Positions 1-6,889 of a stretch of DNA of 22,753 nt are shown here, piece after piece; position 1 is the first letter of the stretch, and each line of letters starts with the position of its first letter. The notes beneath the pieces are model-generated. The model had not been told where the DNA came from, ran no database searches, and was given only the letters and a program-made list of their open reading frames with translations. Position numbers and translations under genes: made by a program. The stretch covers positions 1-22,753 of the forward strand of contig DATHVI010000175.1 of NCBI GenBank assembly GCA_035461385.1. The letters run 5' to 3'. This stretch comes from DATHVI01 sp035461385. GTDB lineage: Bacteria; Actinomycetota; Thermoleophilia; Solirubrobacterales; 70-9.

Positions 1-343
1 CGATCGCTCCGCCGATGTCGTGCCCGGCGACCGCGGGCCGCTCCGTTCCCCACAGGTCGAGCAGCTCAGCGAGGTACCGCGCCTGTGCCGCGATCGACAC
101 GTCCTGGCCGTCGCGCTGCTCGGAATCCCCGTACCCGAGCAGGTCCCACGCGTAGACGGCGAAGCGCTCGGCGAGCACGGGCGCGACCTTCCGCCACAGG
201 TAGGACCAGCTCGGTGTCCCGTGGACGAGAACCACCACCGGTCCGCTCCCCCATCGGTCCCAGGCGACGACGCCGCCGGAGAGCTCCGCCCGCCGGCCCA
301 GGGCCCATTCAGCGGAGCCGCCGCTGCCCGCACCCGCGCTCAC
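1..343 (-). CDS. alpha/beta hydrolase, N-terminal part (runs off the window)
   Basis: Only the first 114 codons are present; the gene continues past base 1. Translation from a GTG at 343 gives an alpha/beta-hydrolase N-terminus: an oxyanion-hole motif HGTPSWS (residues 41-47), a WDLLGYGDS strand-turn (66-74) and a nucleophile elbow GHDIGG (107-112). The elbow residue is Asp109 rather than Ser, as in haloalkane or haloacetate dehalogenases and epoxide hydrolases, so the enzyme probably forms an alkyl-enzyme ester instead of acting as a serine esterase. The GTG is chosen because the reading frame is closed upstream by the TAG that also ends the GcvT-like gene, 33 bp away on the same strand; the two are probably co-transcribed. 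The substrate cannot be told, because the cap domain and the catalytic His are outside the window. Confidence 0.85.
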   Translation of the reverse strand, partial: MSAGAGSGGSAEWALGRRAELSGGVVAWDRWGSGPVVVLVHGTPSWSYLWRKVAPVLAERFAVYAWDLLGYGDSEQRDGQDVSIAAQARYLAELLDLWGTERPAVAGHDIGGAI

Positions 344-376
344 TGTCCGGCCTACCGGCCGCGGGATCCGGTCGGG

Positions 377-1498
377 CTACGAGCGCGGGCGACTCTTCTC
401 GGTGTCGTAGAGCGGGAACGCCGCCGCGGTGGCCTTTACGGTGCCGTCCCCGAGTGCGACCTCGACCTCCTGGCCCTCGACGTCGAGCTCACGATCGATC
501 GCGGCCATCGCGATCACGCCGCCGAAGGTCGGGCTCTCGCACGGGCTCCGCACGATCCCCACATCGCGGCCGTCGAGCGTGACCTGCGCCCCGTACTCCG
601 GCACCTCGTCGCCCTCGATCCGAAGCGTGGTCAGGAGGCGGGCGGTGCCGTCGGCGGAGATCCGGCCGAGCGCCTCCTTGCCGACGTGGTCGGACTTGTC
701 CAGCCTGACCACCTTCTCGAGTCGAACCTCGAACGGATCGGTCTTGTGGGGGAAGTAGTCGACGTCGGGGAAGAGCAGCCCCGACTCGATCCGGATCGTC
801 TCGATCGCGGACAGCCCGATCGGCAGCATCCCCTGCGGCCTGCCGGCGTCGAGCACGGCATTCCAAAGCTCTGCGGCATCGTCGGGCTTGCAGTAGAGCT
901 CGTAGCCGAGCTCTCCCGAGTATCCGGTCCGGGAGACCATGCACGGGACGCCGCCGACCTTCACCTCGTCCGGGACGAACCGGAAGTAGCGGAGCCGGGT
1001 CAGATCCGTCCCTTCGGTGATCGGGGCGAGGATCTCGCGGGACTTCGGGCCCTGGATCTGGAGGTGCGGCATGTCGGCGGTGACGTCCTCGATCTCGACC
1101 TCGAGGTTGCGGTCCTCCGCCACCTTCCGCAGCCACTCGAGGTCCGAGTCGTAGCTCGTGATCGAGAAGCAATGGTCGTCGGCGAGCTTGAAGACGGTGC
1201 CGTCCATGAGCATCATTCCCTGCTCGTCGCAGAGCGGCCCGTAGCGGACCTGACCAACCTCGAGACTGGCCATGTCGTTCGCGTAGGCGGCGTCGGCCAG
1301 GGCCAACGCGTCCGGGCCCTTGATGTCCCACTTTCGAAGCGGCGACTCATCCCATACGTTCGACGCGTTGCGGGTCGCGTTGTGCTCGGCGACCGGATCG
1401 CCGAAGTGGTCGGCCCAAGCCCAGCCCTCCCAATCGGTCCACTCGGCGCCGAGCTGGTCCTGGACCTCGTAGAACGCGGTTCGCTTCAACTCAGCCAT
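377..1498 (-). CDS. GcvT-like folate-binding aminomethyltransferase/demethylase
   Basis: A 373-aa protein of the GcvT (glycine-cleavage T protein / DmdA / sarcosine-oxidase alpha C-terminal) family, close to the usual length. Visible family landmarks are a GxxxxDWEGW-like N-terminus (about 17-25), AEHNATRNASNVWD (37-50, the AEHxAVR region), KGPDALALAD (60-69), NDMASLEVGQVRYGPLCDE (74-92), GMMLMDGTVFKL (94-105; Asp99 matches one of the two Asp of the GcvT IDD motif), SRTGYSGELGYEL and the C-terminal beta-barrel. These enzymes move a one-carbon unit from an aminomethyl, N-methyl or S-methyl group to tetrahydrofolate in the cytosol. No gcvH, gcvP or lipoyl gene is nearby, so glycine cleavage is unlikely; an N- or S-methyl substrate is more plausible. 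The ATG at 1498 follows an AGGAGAGG ribosome-binding site. The gene sits 83 bp downstream of tetR on the same strand. Confidence 0.85.
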   Translation of the reverse strand: MAELKRTAFYEVQDQLGAEWTDWEGWAWADHFGDPVAEHNATRNASNVWDESPLRKWDIKGPDALALADAAYANDMASLEVGQVRYGPLCDEQGMMLMDGTVFKLADDHCFSITSYDSDLEWLRKVAEDRNLEVEIEDVTADMPHLQIQGPKSREILAPITEGTDLTRLRYFRFVPDEVKVGGVPCMVSRTGYSGELGYELYCKPDDAAELWNAVLDAGRPQGMLPIGLSAIETIRIESGLLFPDVDYFPHKTDPFEVRLEKVVRLDKSDHVGKEALGRISADGTARLLTTLRIEGDEVPEYGAQVTLDGRDVGIVRSPCESPTFGGVIAMAAIDRELDVEGQEVEVALGDGTVKATAAAFPLYDTEKSRPRS

Positions 1499-1581
1499 CG
1501 ACTCACACCTCTCCTGATCCCCTTGGATGAATTGGTTCAGCGGAACATATCGCAGATTCCGCCAGCGGCACGACGGCCCCG

Positions 1582-2229
1582 TCAGCGATCGTCGGGGTTC
1601 GCCGATCGAGTGGCGAGGAGCGATCGCACCACCGCGCCGAGGCCGGACTTGATCCGCTCGACGCTCATCCCGAGCTCGTGTCGTTGGGTCACGTAGAGCT
1701 CCGCATCGATCGCGGCGAGCAGCAGGTCCGCGGCGTAGGCGGGGTCGACCGCGATGTCCGCCGCCGCGAGCAGGGTGGCGAGGTGGTGGCGGTAATTGGC
1801 GTAGGCGCCGACCCGGAACCGCGCTCCCGGGGTCGCGGTGTCGGCGGCGTACAGCAACTCGGCGTTCGCCTCGAGGTAGTCGATGTACGCGTGCAGGAAG
1901 GCGGTGACTCGGGTGGCGGTCGGCGCCCCGGGATCGAATGGCGGCTGGCCGGAGAGCATCCGCTCCTGAAGCGCCCGCTCCTCGTCGTCGAGGACCGCAT
2001 GCAGGAGCTGCGCGACGTCACCGAAGCGGCGATAGACGGTCCCCACCCCCACCCCGGCCGCGGCGGCGACCTCGTTCATCGTCACCTCCTCGGCTCCGCG
2101 CTCGCGCAGCAGCTTCCTCGCCGCGTCGACGATCCGCCGCCGGCTGCGGGCGGCGTCGCGACGCTCGGGCGTCGGCCGGCCCCGAACGGGCAGGACCGAG
2201 CCGGTATGAGCCGAGTCCGAGTCAATCAT
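1582..2229 (-). CDS. TetR/AcrR-family transcriptional regulator
   Basis: A 215-aa TetR-family repressor. The N-terminal DNA-binding domain spans about residues 22-72, with the helix-turn-helix at about 49-70 (VTMNEVAAAAGVGVGTVYRR), a very typical TetR sequence. The remaining 140 residues form the all-helical ligand/dimer domain and give no substrate clue. It is transcribed divergently from the EamA exporter with 117 bp between them, the classic arrangement of a repressor controlling a neighbouring exporter. Two inverted-repeat sites in that gap are candidate operators. On the minus strand a TTGCAC-N17-CACAAT promoter (2314-2286) overlaps the first site, which suggests autoregulation. The ATG at 2229 lacks a clear Shine-Dalgarno, and about 18 residues precede the conserved domain, so the true start could be slightly downstream. 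Confidence 0.93.
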   Translation of the reverse strand: MIDSDSAHTGSVLPVRGRPTPERRDAARSRRRIVDAARKLLRERGAEEVTMNEVAAAAGVGVGTVYRRFGDVAQLLHAVLDDEERALQERMLSGQPPFDPGAPTATRVTAFLHAYIDYLEANAELLYAADTATPGARFRVGAYANYRHHLATLLAAADIAVDPAYAADLLLAAIDAELYVTQRHELGMSVERIKSGLGAVVRSLLATRSANPDDR

Positions 2230-2283
2230 CGGCGTGCGCCCGGGGGAGCGGCGCCGACGCGCGGGGGCGTGTCCGTCATATCT

Positions 2284-2334
2284 GGATTGTGATCCGTTTT
2301 ACGCTATGGTGCAAGCCAATCGGATAATGATCCG
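2284..2334. promoter_or_regulatory. Pair of TetR-operator-like inverted repeats in the tetR-eamA divergent promoter
   Basis: Two copies of one motif are seen: GGAT-TGTG-ATCC at 2284-2295 and CGGAT-AATG-ATCCG at 2321-2334, with centres about 38 bp apart. The second copy contains a -10-like GATAAT (2323-2328), with a TTTACG -35-like element at 2298-2303 (spacing 19) reading toward eamA. The first copy overlaps the -10-like CACAAT (minus strand) reading toward tetR. Binding by the adjacent TetR protein is inferred from position and symmetry only. Confidence 0.55.
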
Positions 2335-2346
2335 GATTAGGCACAG

Positions 2347-3339
2347 ATGAGCGTAACGGTGGTCGCACTCGGATTGGCCACGGCGCTGGCCTACGGAGCC
2401 TCCGACTTCCTCGGCGGCCTCGCCTCCCGGCGCGCCGAGGCCTCGCTCGCCGTGGTCGCGATGCTCAAAATCGTCGCCGTGGTGGCATTCCTCGCCGGAA
2501 TCCCGCTCGCCGGAGCGGCACCCGAGGCGGCCGCGGTCGCCTGGGGGGCGATCGCGGGGCTCGCGGTCGGGCTCGGCTACCTCGCCTACTTTCGTGGCCT
2601 CGCCACCGGGGGCATGGGGATCGTCGCCACCGTCACCGCGATCTGGGCCGCGATCGTGCCGTTGGTCGCCGGCCTGTTGCTCGGCGAGCGCCCGTCGCCG
2701 TTGGCATGGGCGGGCATCGGCGCGATCGTCGTCGCGATCGTCCTGATCACCTACACCCGCGCGCCCGCCGGGGACGACGAGAGTCAACCGCCTGCCGTCC
2801 CCGGGGCGGACGCCGAGGCTCTCGTCCACTACGCGGGCAGCGGCGCGCCCGACCACGGCTCACCGCAGGCGATCGACGCCCCGGCGGTCGACGCCCCGCG
2901 GGCGAAGCTCGCGGTCGGCCTGCTCGAGGCGACCGCGGCCGGCCTCGCCTTCGGGATGTTCTTCGTCTCGCTCGACCGGGCGAGCGCCGCCACCGGCGAC
3001 GGAGCGCTGGTCTGGCCCCTGATCGTCGCCGCGATGGCCGCGGCGATCCTCGTCGGCACCGTCGCGCTCGCGCAGCGGGTTGACTGGCGCGCCGCCTGGG
3101 CACAGGCGCCCGGGATCGTCGTCGCGGGCGTGCTCTACGCCGCCGGGACCTGGGCGTTCATCTTCGCCGCCAGCCAGGGCTGGATCTCGATCGTCGCGGT
3201 GATCGTCGCCCTCTCGCCGGCGCCGACGATGCTGCTCGCGAGAGTCCTCCTCTCCGAGACCCTGAGCGCCCGGCAGCTGTTCGGCGCATCGCTGGCGCTC
3301 GTCGGGGTGGCCTTGATCACCGCAGGGCTACCCGAGTGA
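2347..3339 (+). CDS. EamA/DMT-superfamily transporter
   Basis: A 330-aa integral membrane protein of the drug/metabolite transporter superfamily with two EamA repeats of about five helices each. The first repeat covers roughly residues 1-137 (starting VVALGLATALAYGASDFLGG) and ends in a helix followed by ITYTRA. The second covers roughly 185-330 and ends SLALVGVALITAGLP, a common EamA C-terminus. Between them is an unusually long hydrophilic linker, about 138-184, rich in Asp, Ala, Gly and Pro; most EamA proteins have a short loop here. It is probably an exporter of amino acids, metabolites or drugs. It diverges from tetR and is probably repressed by it. The ATG at 2347 has only a weak AGG ahead of it. 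No gene follows on this strand for about 460 bp. Confidence 0.9.
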   Translation: MSVTVVALGLATALAYGASDFLGGLASRRAEASLAVVAMLKIVAVVAFLAGIPLAGAAPEAAAVAWGAIAGLAVGLGYLAYFRGLATGGMGIVATVTAIWAAIVPLVAGLLLGERPSPLAWAGIGAIVVAIVLITYTRAPAGDDESQPPAVPGADAEALVHYAGSGAPDHGSPQAIDAPAVDAPRAKLAVGLLEATAAGLAFGMFFVSLDRASAATGDGALVWPLIVAAMAAAILVGTVALAQRVDWRAAWAQAPGIVVAGVLYAAGTWAFIFAASQGWISIVAVIVALSPAPTMLLARVLLSETLSARQLFGASLALVGVALITAGLPE

Positions 3340-3751
3340 GGTCCAGAATTTCCACCCACTCGAGCGCACGGTCGCCGCGGTGCCGGCAATGTGACGACCG
3401 CCCCGGCAGCCGCGGTGGTCGGGACGGGGTGGGGGCGGTAAAAGGGAACAGGTCTGGCCGAGGTCTCGGGCTCCCGACGGCTGAGCCGGGCCAGCGCCGC
3501 CACGGCGGTTCCCGGAGGCTCCCAAACGTGACACTCGTCGTCCGGCGACCTCGCCGATTGTCGCTTTGGGTCGACATACGGCCCAAACGTCGCAACCGTC
3601 CCTGAGACAGTCGACCGTTGCCACGTTTGGGTGGTGACTCACCCGCGCGAACCGAAGCGTCCGGCAAGGCCCTGCTCCCATCGCCGTTACTGAGATCCGC
3701 GGCCACGCCCCGGCAAGCGCAGCCCGGCAGCCCGAGCCCCCTCGACTACAT
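3340..3751. other. Non-coding stretch with CCCAAACGT repeats
   Basis: No credible gene is seen on either strand: the open frames are Arg/Pro-rich and lack ribosome sites and family motifs. The stretch carries a motif three times: CCCAAACGTGACACTCGTC at 3521-3539, CCCAAACGTCGCAACCGTC at 3582-3600, and an inverted copy GACCGTTGCCACGTTTGGG at 3613-3631. The last two form an imperfect hairpin, 17 of 19 positions complementary around a 12-nt loop. A competing TTTGGG (3565-3570) / CCCAAA (3582-3587) pairing uses the same left arm. Confidence 0.7.
3582..3631. repeat. Imperfect inverted repeat, 19-nt arms
   Basis: The left arm 3582-3600 and right arm 3613-3631 are complementary at 17 of 19 positions; both mismatches are C opposite C. 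The loop is 3601-3612. No T-run follows on either side, so this is not a textbook terminator. It may be a protein-binding palindrome or part of a structured RNA. Confidence 0.75.
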
Positions 3752-3781
3752 TTGAACCGGCCGGCCCTCCGGCCGGTTCAA
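3752..3781. repeat. Perfect 13-bp hairpin just upstream of the peroxiredoxin gene
   Basis: The arms TTGAACCGGCCGG (3752-3764) and CCGGCCGGTTCAA (3769-3781) are exact reverse complements around a CCCT loop. The 3' arm ends about 9 nt before the AGGAGGAGGA ribosome-binding site of the peroxiredoxin gene. It could act as a regulator binding site, a 5'-UTR stem that affects translation, or a factor-independent stop for upstream transcripts without a U-tract. Confidence 0.85.
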
Positions 3782-3800
3782 GACCAGCCGAGGAGGAGGA

Positions 3801-4250
3801 TTGCTCGAAGAAGGCACGAAGGCCCCCGACTTCACGCTTCCCGACCAGGACGGGAACCCGGTGTCGCTGTCCGACTTCGCCGGGCGCACGGTGGTTCTCT
3901 ACTTCTACCCCGAGGCGGGCACCCCGGATTGCACGAGGCAGGCCTGCGGCGTGCGCGATCACCAGGACGACTACACCGCCGCGGGCGCTGTGGTGCTCGG
4001 AGTCTCACCCGATCCCGTTCCCGCCCTGGGGAGCTTTCGCGACCAGCACTCGCTGACCTTCACCCTGCTGGCGGACGAGACCCTGGAGGTCTGTCGGCGG
4101 TACGGAGCCTGGACCGCAGAGCGAGGCGTTCGCCGCAGCACGGTGATCATCGACGCCGAGGGCACGGCCGTCCGCGTCTTCGGGCGAGTGTCGCCCAGGT
4201 CCCACGACGAGAAGGTGCTGACGGCGCTGGTCGAGCTTGGGATCGCTTGA
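3801..4250 (+). CDS. bcp: Thioredoxin-dependent peroxiredoxin, BCP/PrxQ type
   Basis: A 149-aa peroxiredoxin of the BCP/PrxQ subfamily, which reduces hydrogen peroxide and organic hydroperoxides with thioredoxin as electron donor in the cytosol. The family signature YFYPEAGTPDCTRQAC is at residues 34-49: Cys44 is the peroxidatic cysteine and Cys49, five residues later, is the PrxQ-type resolving cysteine. The N-terminal APDFTLPDQDG (8-18) and the length are typical. The only start that fits the family N-terminus is TTG at 3801, directly behind a strong AGGAGGAGGA site. A perfect 13-bp hairpin lies just upstream. It may protect against peroxide made by the flavin oxidases encoded downstream, but it has its own upstream region and the next gene has its own promoter. 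Confidence 0.93.
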   Translation: MLEEGTKAPDFTLPDQDGNPVSLSDFAGRTVVLYFYPEAGTPDCTRQACGVRDHQDDYTAAGAVVLGVSPDPVPALGSFRDQHSLTFTLLADETLEVCRRYGAWTAERGVRRSTVIIDAEGTAVRVFGRVSPRSHDEKVLTALVELGIA

Positions 4251-4272
4251 GCTGCGGCCGCCGAGCGACTGC

Positions 4273-4321
4273 AGAATCTCGCGCGCCCGAGACCCGAGAA
4301 TCACGCGCGCTCGAGACCCCG
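4273..4321. repeat. Tandem 24/25-bp repeat abutting the amine-operon promoter
   Basis: Unit 1 (4273-4296) and unit 2 (4297-4321) both read AGAATC-N-CGCGCGC-N-CGAGACCC. They differ by two substitutions and one inserted C. The second unit ends 8 bp before the -35 element of the downstream operon, where an activator or regulator would be expected to bind. Confidence 0.75.
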
Positions 4322-4329
4322 AGCTGCGT

Positions 4330-4358
4330 TTGGACGAATTTGCTCACACTGTTATAGT
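4330..4358 (+). promoter_or_regulatory. Sigma-70-type promoter of the GS-like/mgs operon
   Basis: TTGGAC at 4330-4335 and TATAGT at 4353-4358, separated by 17 bp, form the best housekeeping-type promoter in the window. A leader of about 80 nt follows; it contains a small CCGGC/GCCGG hairpin (4387-4403) and a GAGGAG ribosome site before the ATG at 4447. I could not match the leader to a known riboswitch. Confidence 0.7.
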
Positions 4359-4446
4359 GCGGCTCAGGATCCCGACTGGCGCCGAGCCGGCCGAATCAGC
4401 CGGAGAGGGCCGCTGAAAGACCGAGAGCGTAACGAGGAGAAGAGGG

Positions 4447-5937
4447 ATGACGGACTCGGACAATCCAGGCGTCGGCGTCGAGGCCGAGCCGCTTCAGGAG
4501 CAGTTCGGCGGCACCGTCCACACCGCGCTCGAGACACAGCGGGTGAGGCGTCCGCCGGCGACGCTCGAGGAGGCTCGCAGCGCGCCCGGCCGCCGCGAGA
4601 TGATCGAGCAGCTGACGAGGCTGATCGAGCGCGAGGGGATCGAGTACGTCTTCTTCCAGCAGGTCTCGGTCACCGGCCGGATCATGGGCAAGGGGGTGGT
4701 CTCCTCGTTCTTCCCCCAGGTCGCCGAGAAGGGCTACCAGCTGGTCTACGGGGCGACGGCGAACCTGTTCACCGACCGCTCCGGCGACTACATCGGCTTC
4801 GGTCCCGAGGAGTCCGAGCTCGCGGCGGTCGCCGACCTCGACACCTTCGCCGTCCTGCCCTGGGACAGGCGGGTCGCCCGGGTCTACTGTGACTGCTACG
4901 ACACCGAGACGGGCGAGCTTCTCGACGCCGATCCGCGGCAGAACTTGAAGCGTGTCGTCGCCGACTTCGAGTCGGAGCTCGGGCTCAACTTCCTGATCGG
5001 CATCGAGCCCGAGATGATGTGGCTGAAGCGCGGCGAGGACGGCTCCCCGCTCGAGGGCGTGACCAAGCCTTACTGCTACCACATCCACCAGTTCGAGGAG
5101 CTGCGTCCCGTGCTTCTCGACGTGGTCGACTACGGGAAGGCCCTCGGGCTCGACATGAGCTACGGCGACCACGAGGACGCGCCCGGCCAGCTCGAGCTCA
5201 ACTTCCGCTTCGATCGGCCGGTTCGCACCGCCGACAACATCACCACCTACCGGCAGATCTGCGCCGCGGTCGGCCGCAAGCACGGGCTGCTGCCGTCGTT
5301 CATGCCGAAGCCGTTCACCGGTGTCTCGGCGAACGGGCACCATCATCACTTCACGCTCGTGGACGACCACGGCGAGAACGTCTTCCACGACCCCGACGGG
5401 GAGGCCCAGCTCTCGGATATGGGCCGGCATTTCCTCGGCGGGCTGCTCGACCACTTCCCTGCCCTGGTCTGCCTCGGGCAGCCGACCGTGAACTCCTACT
5501 GCCGAATGTGGGACTTCGGGTTCTGGGCACCGGTGCACAAGAACTGGGGCTGGCAGAACCGCACCTGCACCGTCCGGGTGGCCTCGGGCGGGCGGTTCGA
5601 GTACCGCGGCGTCGACTCCTCCTGCAATCCCTACCTCACCGTCGCCGCGCTGCTGGTCGCCGGGCTCGACGGAATCCGCCGCGAGGTCGACCCGGGGTCG
5701 CCGCAGAGCGCCAATACCTATGACCTCCTGCAGGGAGACGGCGCCGCGCTCGAGCGGGTCCCCGACAGCCTCGGCGATGCGCTCAAGGCGCTCGGAGACG
5801 ACACCGCCCTGCGCGAGGGGACCATGCCCGGACGTCTGTGGAGGGTCTTCCACCACTACAAGCGCGACGAGTGGGAGCGCTACCTGGCTGCGGTCACCGA
5901 CTGGGAGCGCGAGGAGTACCTCGAGGTCCTGCCCTAG
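4447..5937 (+). CDS. Glutamine synthetase family protein, GlnT/gamma-glutamylmethylamide-synthetase-like
   Basis: A 496-aa member of the glutamine synthetase superfamily, closest in pattern to the GlnT/GMAS group, which ligates glutamate with ammonia or an alkylamine using ATP. The N-terminal beta-grasp-like part spans about 50-145. The catalytic part has metal-binding GIEPEMMW (185-192; Glu187 and Glu189), HEDAPGQLELNF (242-253), the glutamate/ATP region FMPKPFTGVSANGHHHHF (285-302), and NSYCRMW...NRTCTVRV (349-378), the counterpart of NSYKR...NRSAxVRI in ordinary GS, with Cys352 in place of the common Lys. It is the first gene of the operon and is followed 16 bp later by the MgsABC-like subunits, the order seen in N-methylglutamate pathways. 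Whether the substrate is methylamine, another amine or ammonia cannot be decided by eye. Confidence 0.88.
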   Translation: MTDSDNPGVGVEAEPLQEQFGGTVHTALETQRVRRPPATLEEARSAPGRREMIEQLTRLIEREGIEYVFFQQVSVTGRIMGKGVVSSFFPQVAEKGYQLVYGATANLFTDRSGDYIGFGPEESELAAVADLDTFAVLPWDRRVARVYCDCYDTETGELLDADPRQNLKRVVADFESELGLNFLIGIEPEMMWLKRGEDGSPLEGVTKPYCYHIHQFEELRPVLLDVVDYGKALGLDMSYGDHEDAPGQLELNFRFDRPVRTADNITTYRQICAAVGRKHGLLPSFMPKPFTGVSANGHHHHFTLVDDHGENVFHDPDGEAQLSDMGRHFLGGLLDHFPALVCLGQPTVNSYCRMWDFGFWAPVHKNWGWQNRTCTVRVASGGRFEYRGVDSSCNPYLTVAALLVAGLDGIRREVDPGSPQSANTYDLLQGDGAALERVPDSLGDALKALGDDTALREGTMPGRLWRVFHHYKRDEWERYLAAVTDWEREEYLEVLP

Positions 5938-5953
5938 CAGGAGGAGAATCTCT

Positions 5954-6889
5954 ATGTGCGGAATCGCAGGACTGATCTACCGGGACGGCGACGGGGGAGG
6001 CGCTATCGGTCGCGACATGACCCGGATGCTCCAGTCGATGAAGCATCGCGGTCCCGACTCGACCGGGTACGCGCTCTACGGCCCCCGGTCGGATTCGTTC
6101 GTGATGCGGGTGAAGCTCGCGGAGGCGAACGATCGCGACGACACCGAGGCTGAGGGTCGGCTGCGCCGCCGCAAGCGCGAGCTCGAGGCGCGGATGCGCT
6201 CGCTCGGCGCCAGGATCGCGAACATCGACGAGGAGAACGACTACGCCCTCACGGTGACCTTCGACTACGACGGCGACCTCCAGCAGCTCGCCGACGGGGT
6301 CGAGGCCGTAAAGAACGCGGAGGTGCTGTCGCTCGGGCACTCGCTGGAGATCATCAAGGACCTCGGCGACGCCGAATCGGTGGCCACCCAGTACGGGCTC
6401 GGCGGCTTCAAAGGCACCCATGCGATCGGCCACGTCCGGATGGCGACCGAGTCCGACGTCGACATCGCCAGCGCCCATCCGTACTGGGCATATCCGTTCC
6501 CGGACGTCGCCGTGGTCCACAACGGCCAGCTGACGAACTACCACCAGTGGCGACGACGCCTCGAGCGCAGCGGTCACAGGTTCCAGTCCGACTGCGACTC
6601 CGAGGTGATCGCCGTCTACCTCGCCGAGAAGCTGGCGGATGGCGTCGAGCTCGAGGATGCGATCCGGCAGAGCGTCGAGGACTTCGACGGCGTGTTCACG
6701 TACATCTGCGTCACCGAGGACGCCCTCGGCGTCGCCAAGGACGAGCTCGCCGCGAAGCCGCTCGTCCTCTACGAGTCCGACGAGCTCGTCGCGCTCGCCT
6801 CGGAGGAGATCGCGATCCGCGAGGTGCTCGAGGAGGAGATCGAGACGCACGATCCCTACGAGGGGGAGGTGATGGTGTGGAAGCGGTAA
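5954..6889 (+). CDS. mgsA: Class II glutamine amidotransferase subunit, MgsA/GlxB-like
   Basis: A 311-aa N-terminal-nucleophile glutamine amidotransferase equivalent to the GATase domain of glutamate synthase. The start is fixed by MCGIAG: Cys2 becomes the catalytic N-terminal cysteine after Met removal. Other family residues are HRGPDSTGYA (31-40), GHVRMATES (159-167), HNGQLTNY (189-196) and the SDCDSEVI segment. A charged stretch at about 60-140, including a probable coiled helix (65-90), separates the first motif from the rest, as in GlxB/MgsA proteins. In N-methylglutamate synthase this subunit releases the amine or ammonia from the gamma-glutamyl donor for transfer to the FMN subunit. 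The upstream GS-like gene would supply that donor. The next gene overlaps its end by 13 bp, so the subunits are translated together. GlxB is the alternative family name. Confidence 0.88.
   Translation: MCGIAGLIYRDGDGGGAIGRDMTRMLQSMKHRGPDSTGYALYGPRSDSFVMRVKLAEANDRDDTEAEGRLRRRKRELEARMRSLGARIANIDEENDYALTVTFDYDGDLQQLADGVEAVKNAEVLSLGHSLEIIKDLGDAESVATQYGLGGFKGTHAIGHVRMATESDVDIASAHPYWAYPFPDVAVVHNGQLTNYHQWRRRLERSGHRFQSDCDSEVIAVYLAEKLADGVELEDAIRQSVEDFDGVFTYICVTEDALGVAKDELAAKPLVLYESDELVALASEEIAIREVLEEEIETHDPYEGEVMVWKR

Noticed and set aside
20..1696. A 558-codon plus-strand frame at the left end
   Set aside because: It runs antisense to the alpha/beta hydrolase and GcvT-like genes, both of which have intact motifs; its own translation has none.
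3317..3706. Minus-strand frames of about 120 codons between eamA and the peroxiredoxin gene
   Set aside because: Arg/Pro-rich composition, no start context and no motif; the stretch reads as non-coding.
3752..3795. tRNA T-arm-like GGTTCAAGACC next to the hairpin
   Set aside because: No acceptor, D-arm or anticodon arm can be built around it; it is part of the perfect palindrome.
4365..4446. A riboswitch (glycine or guanidine type) in the leader of the GS-like gene
   Set aside because: Scattered resemblances (GGAGAGGG, CCGAGAG) are present, but the conserved core elements of either class are not, and only one small hairpin is visible.
4396..5856. A 486-codon frame antisense to the GS-like gene
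   Set aside because: Mirror of a conserved enzyme; no independent ribosome site or domain.
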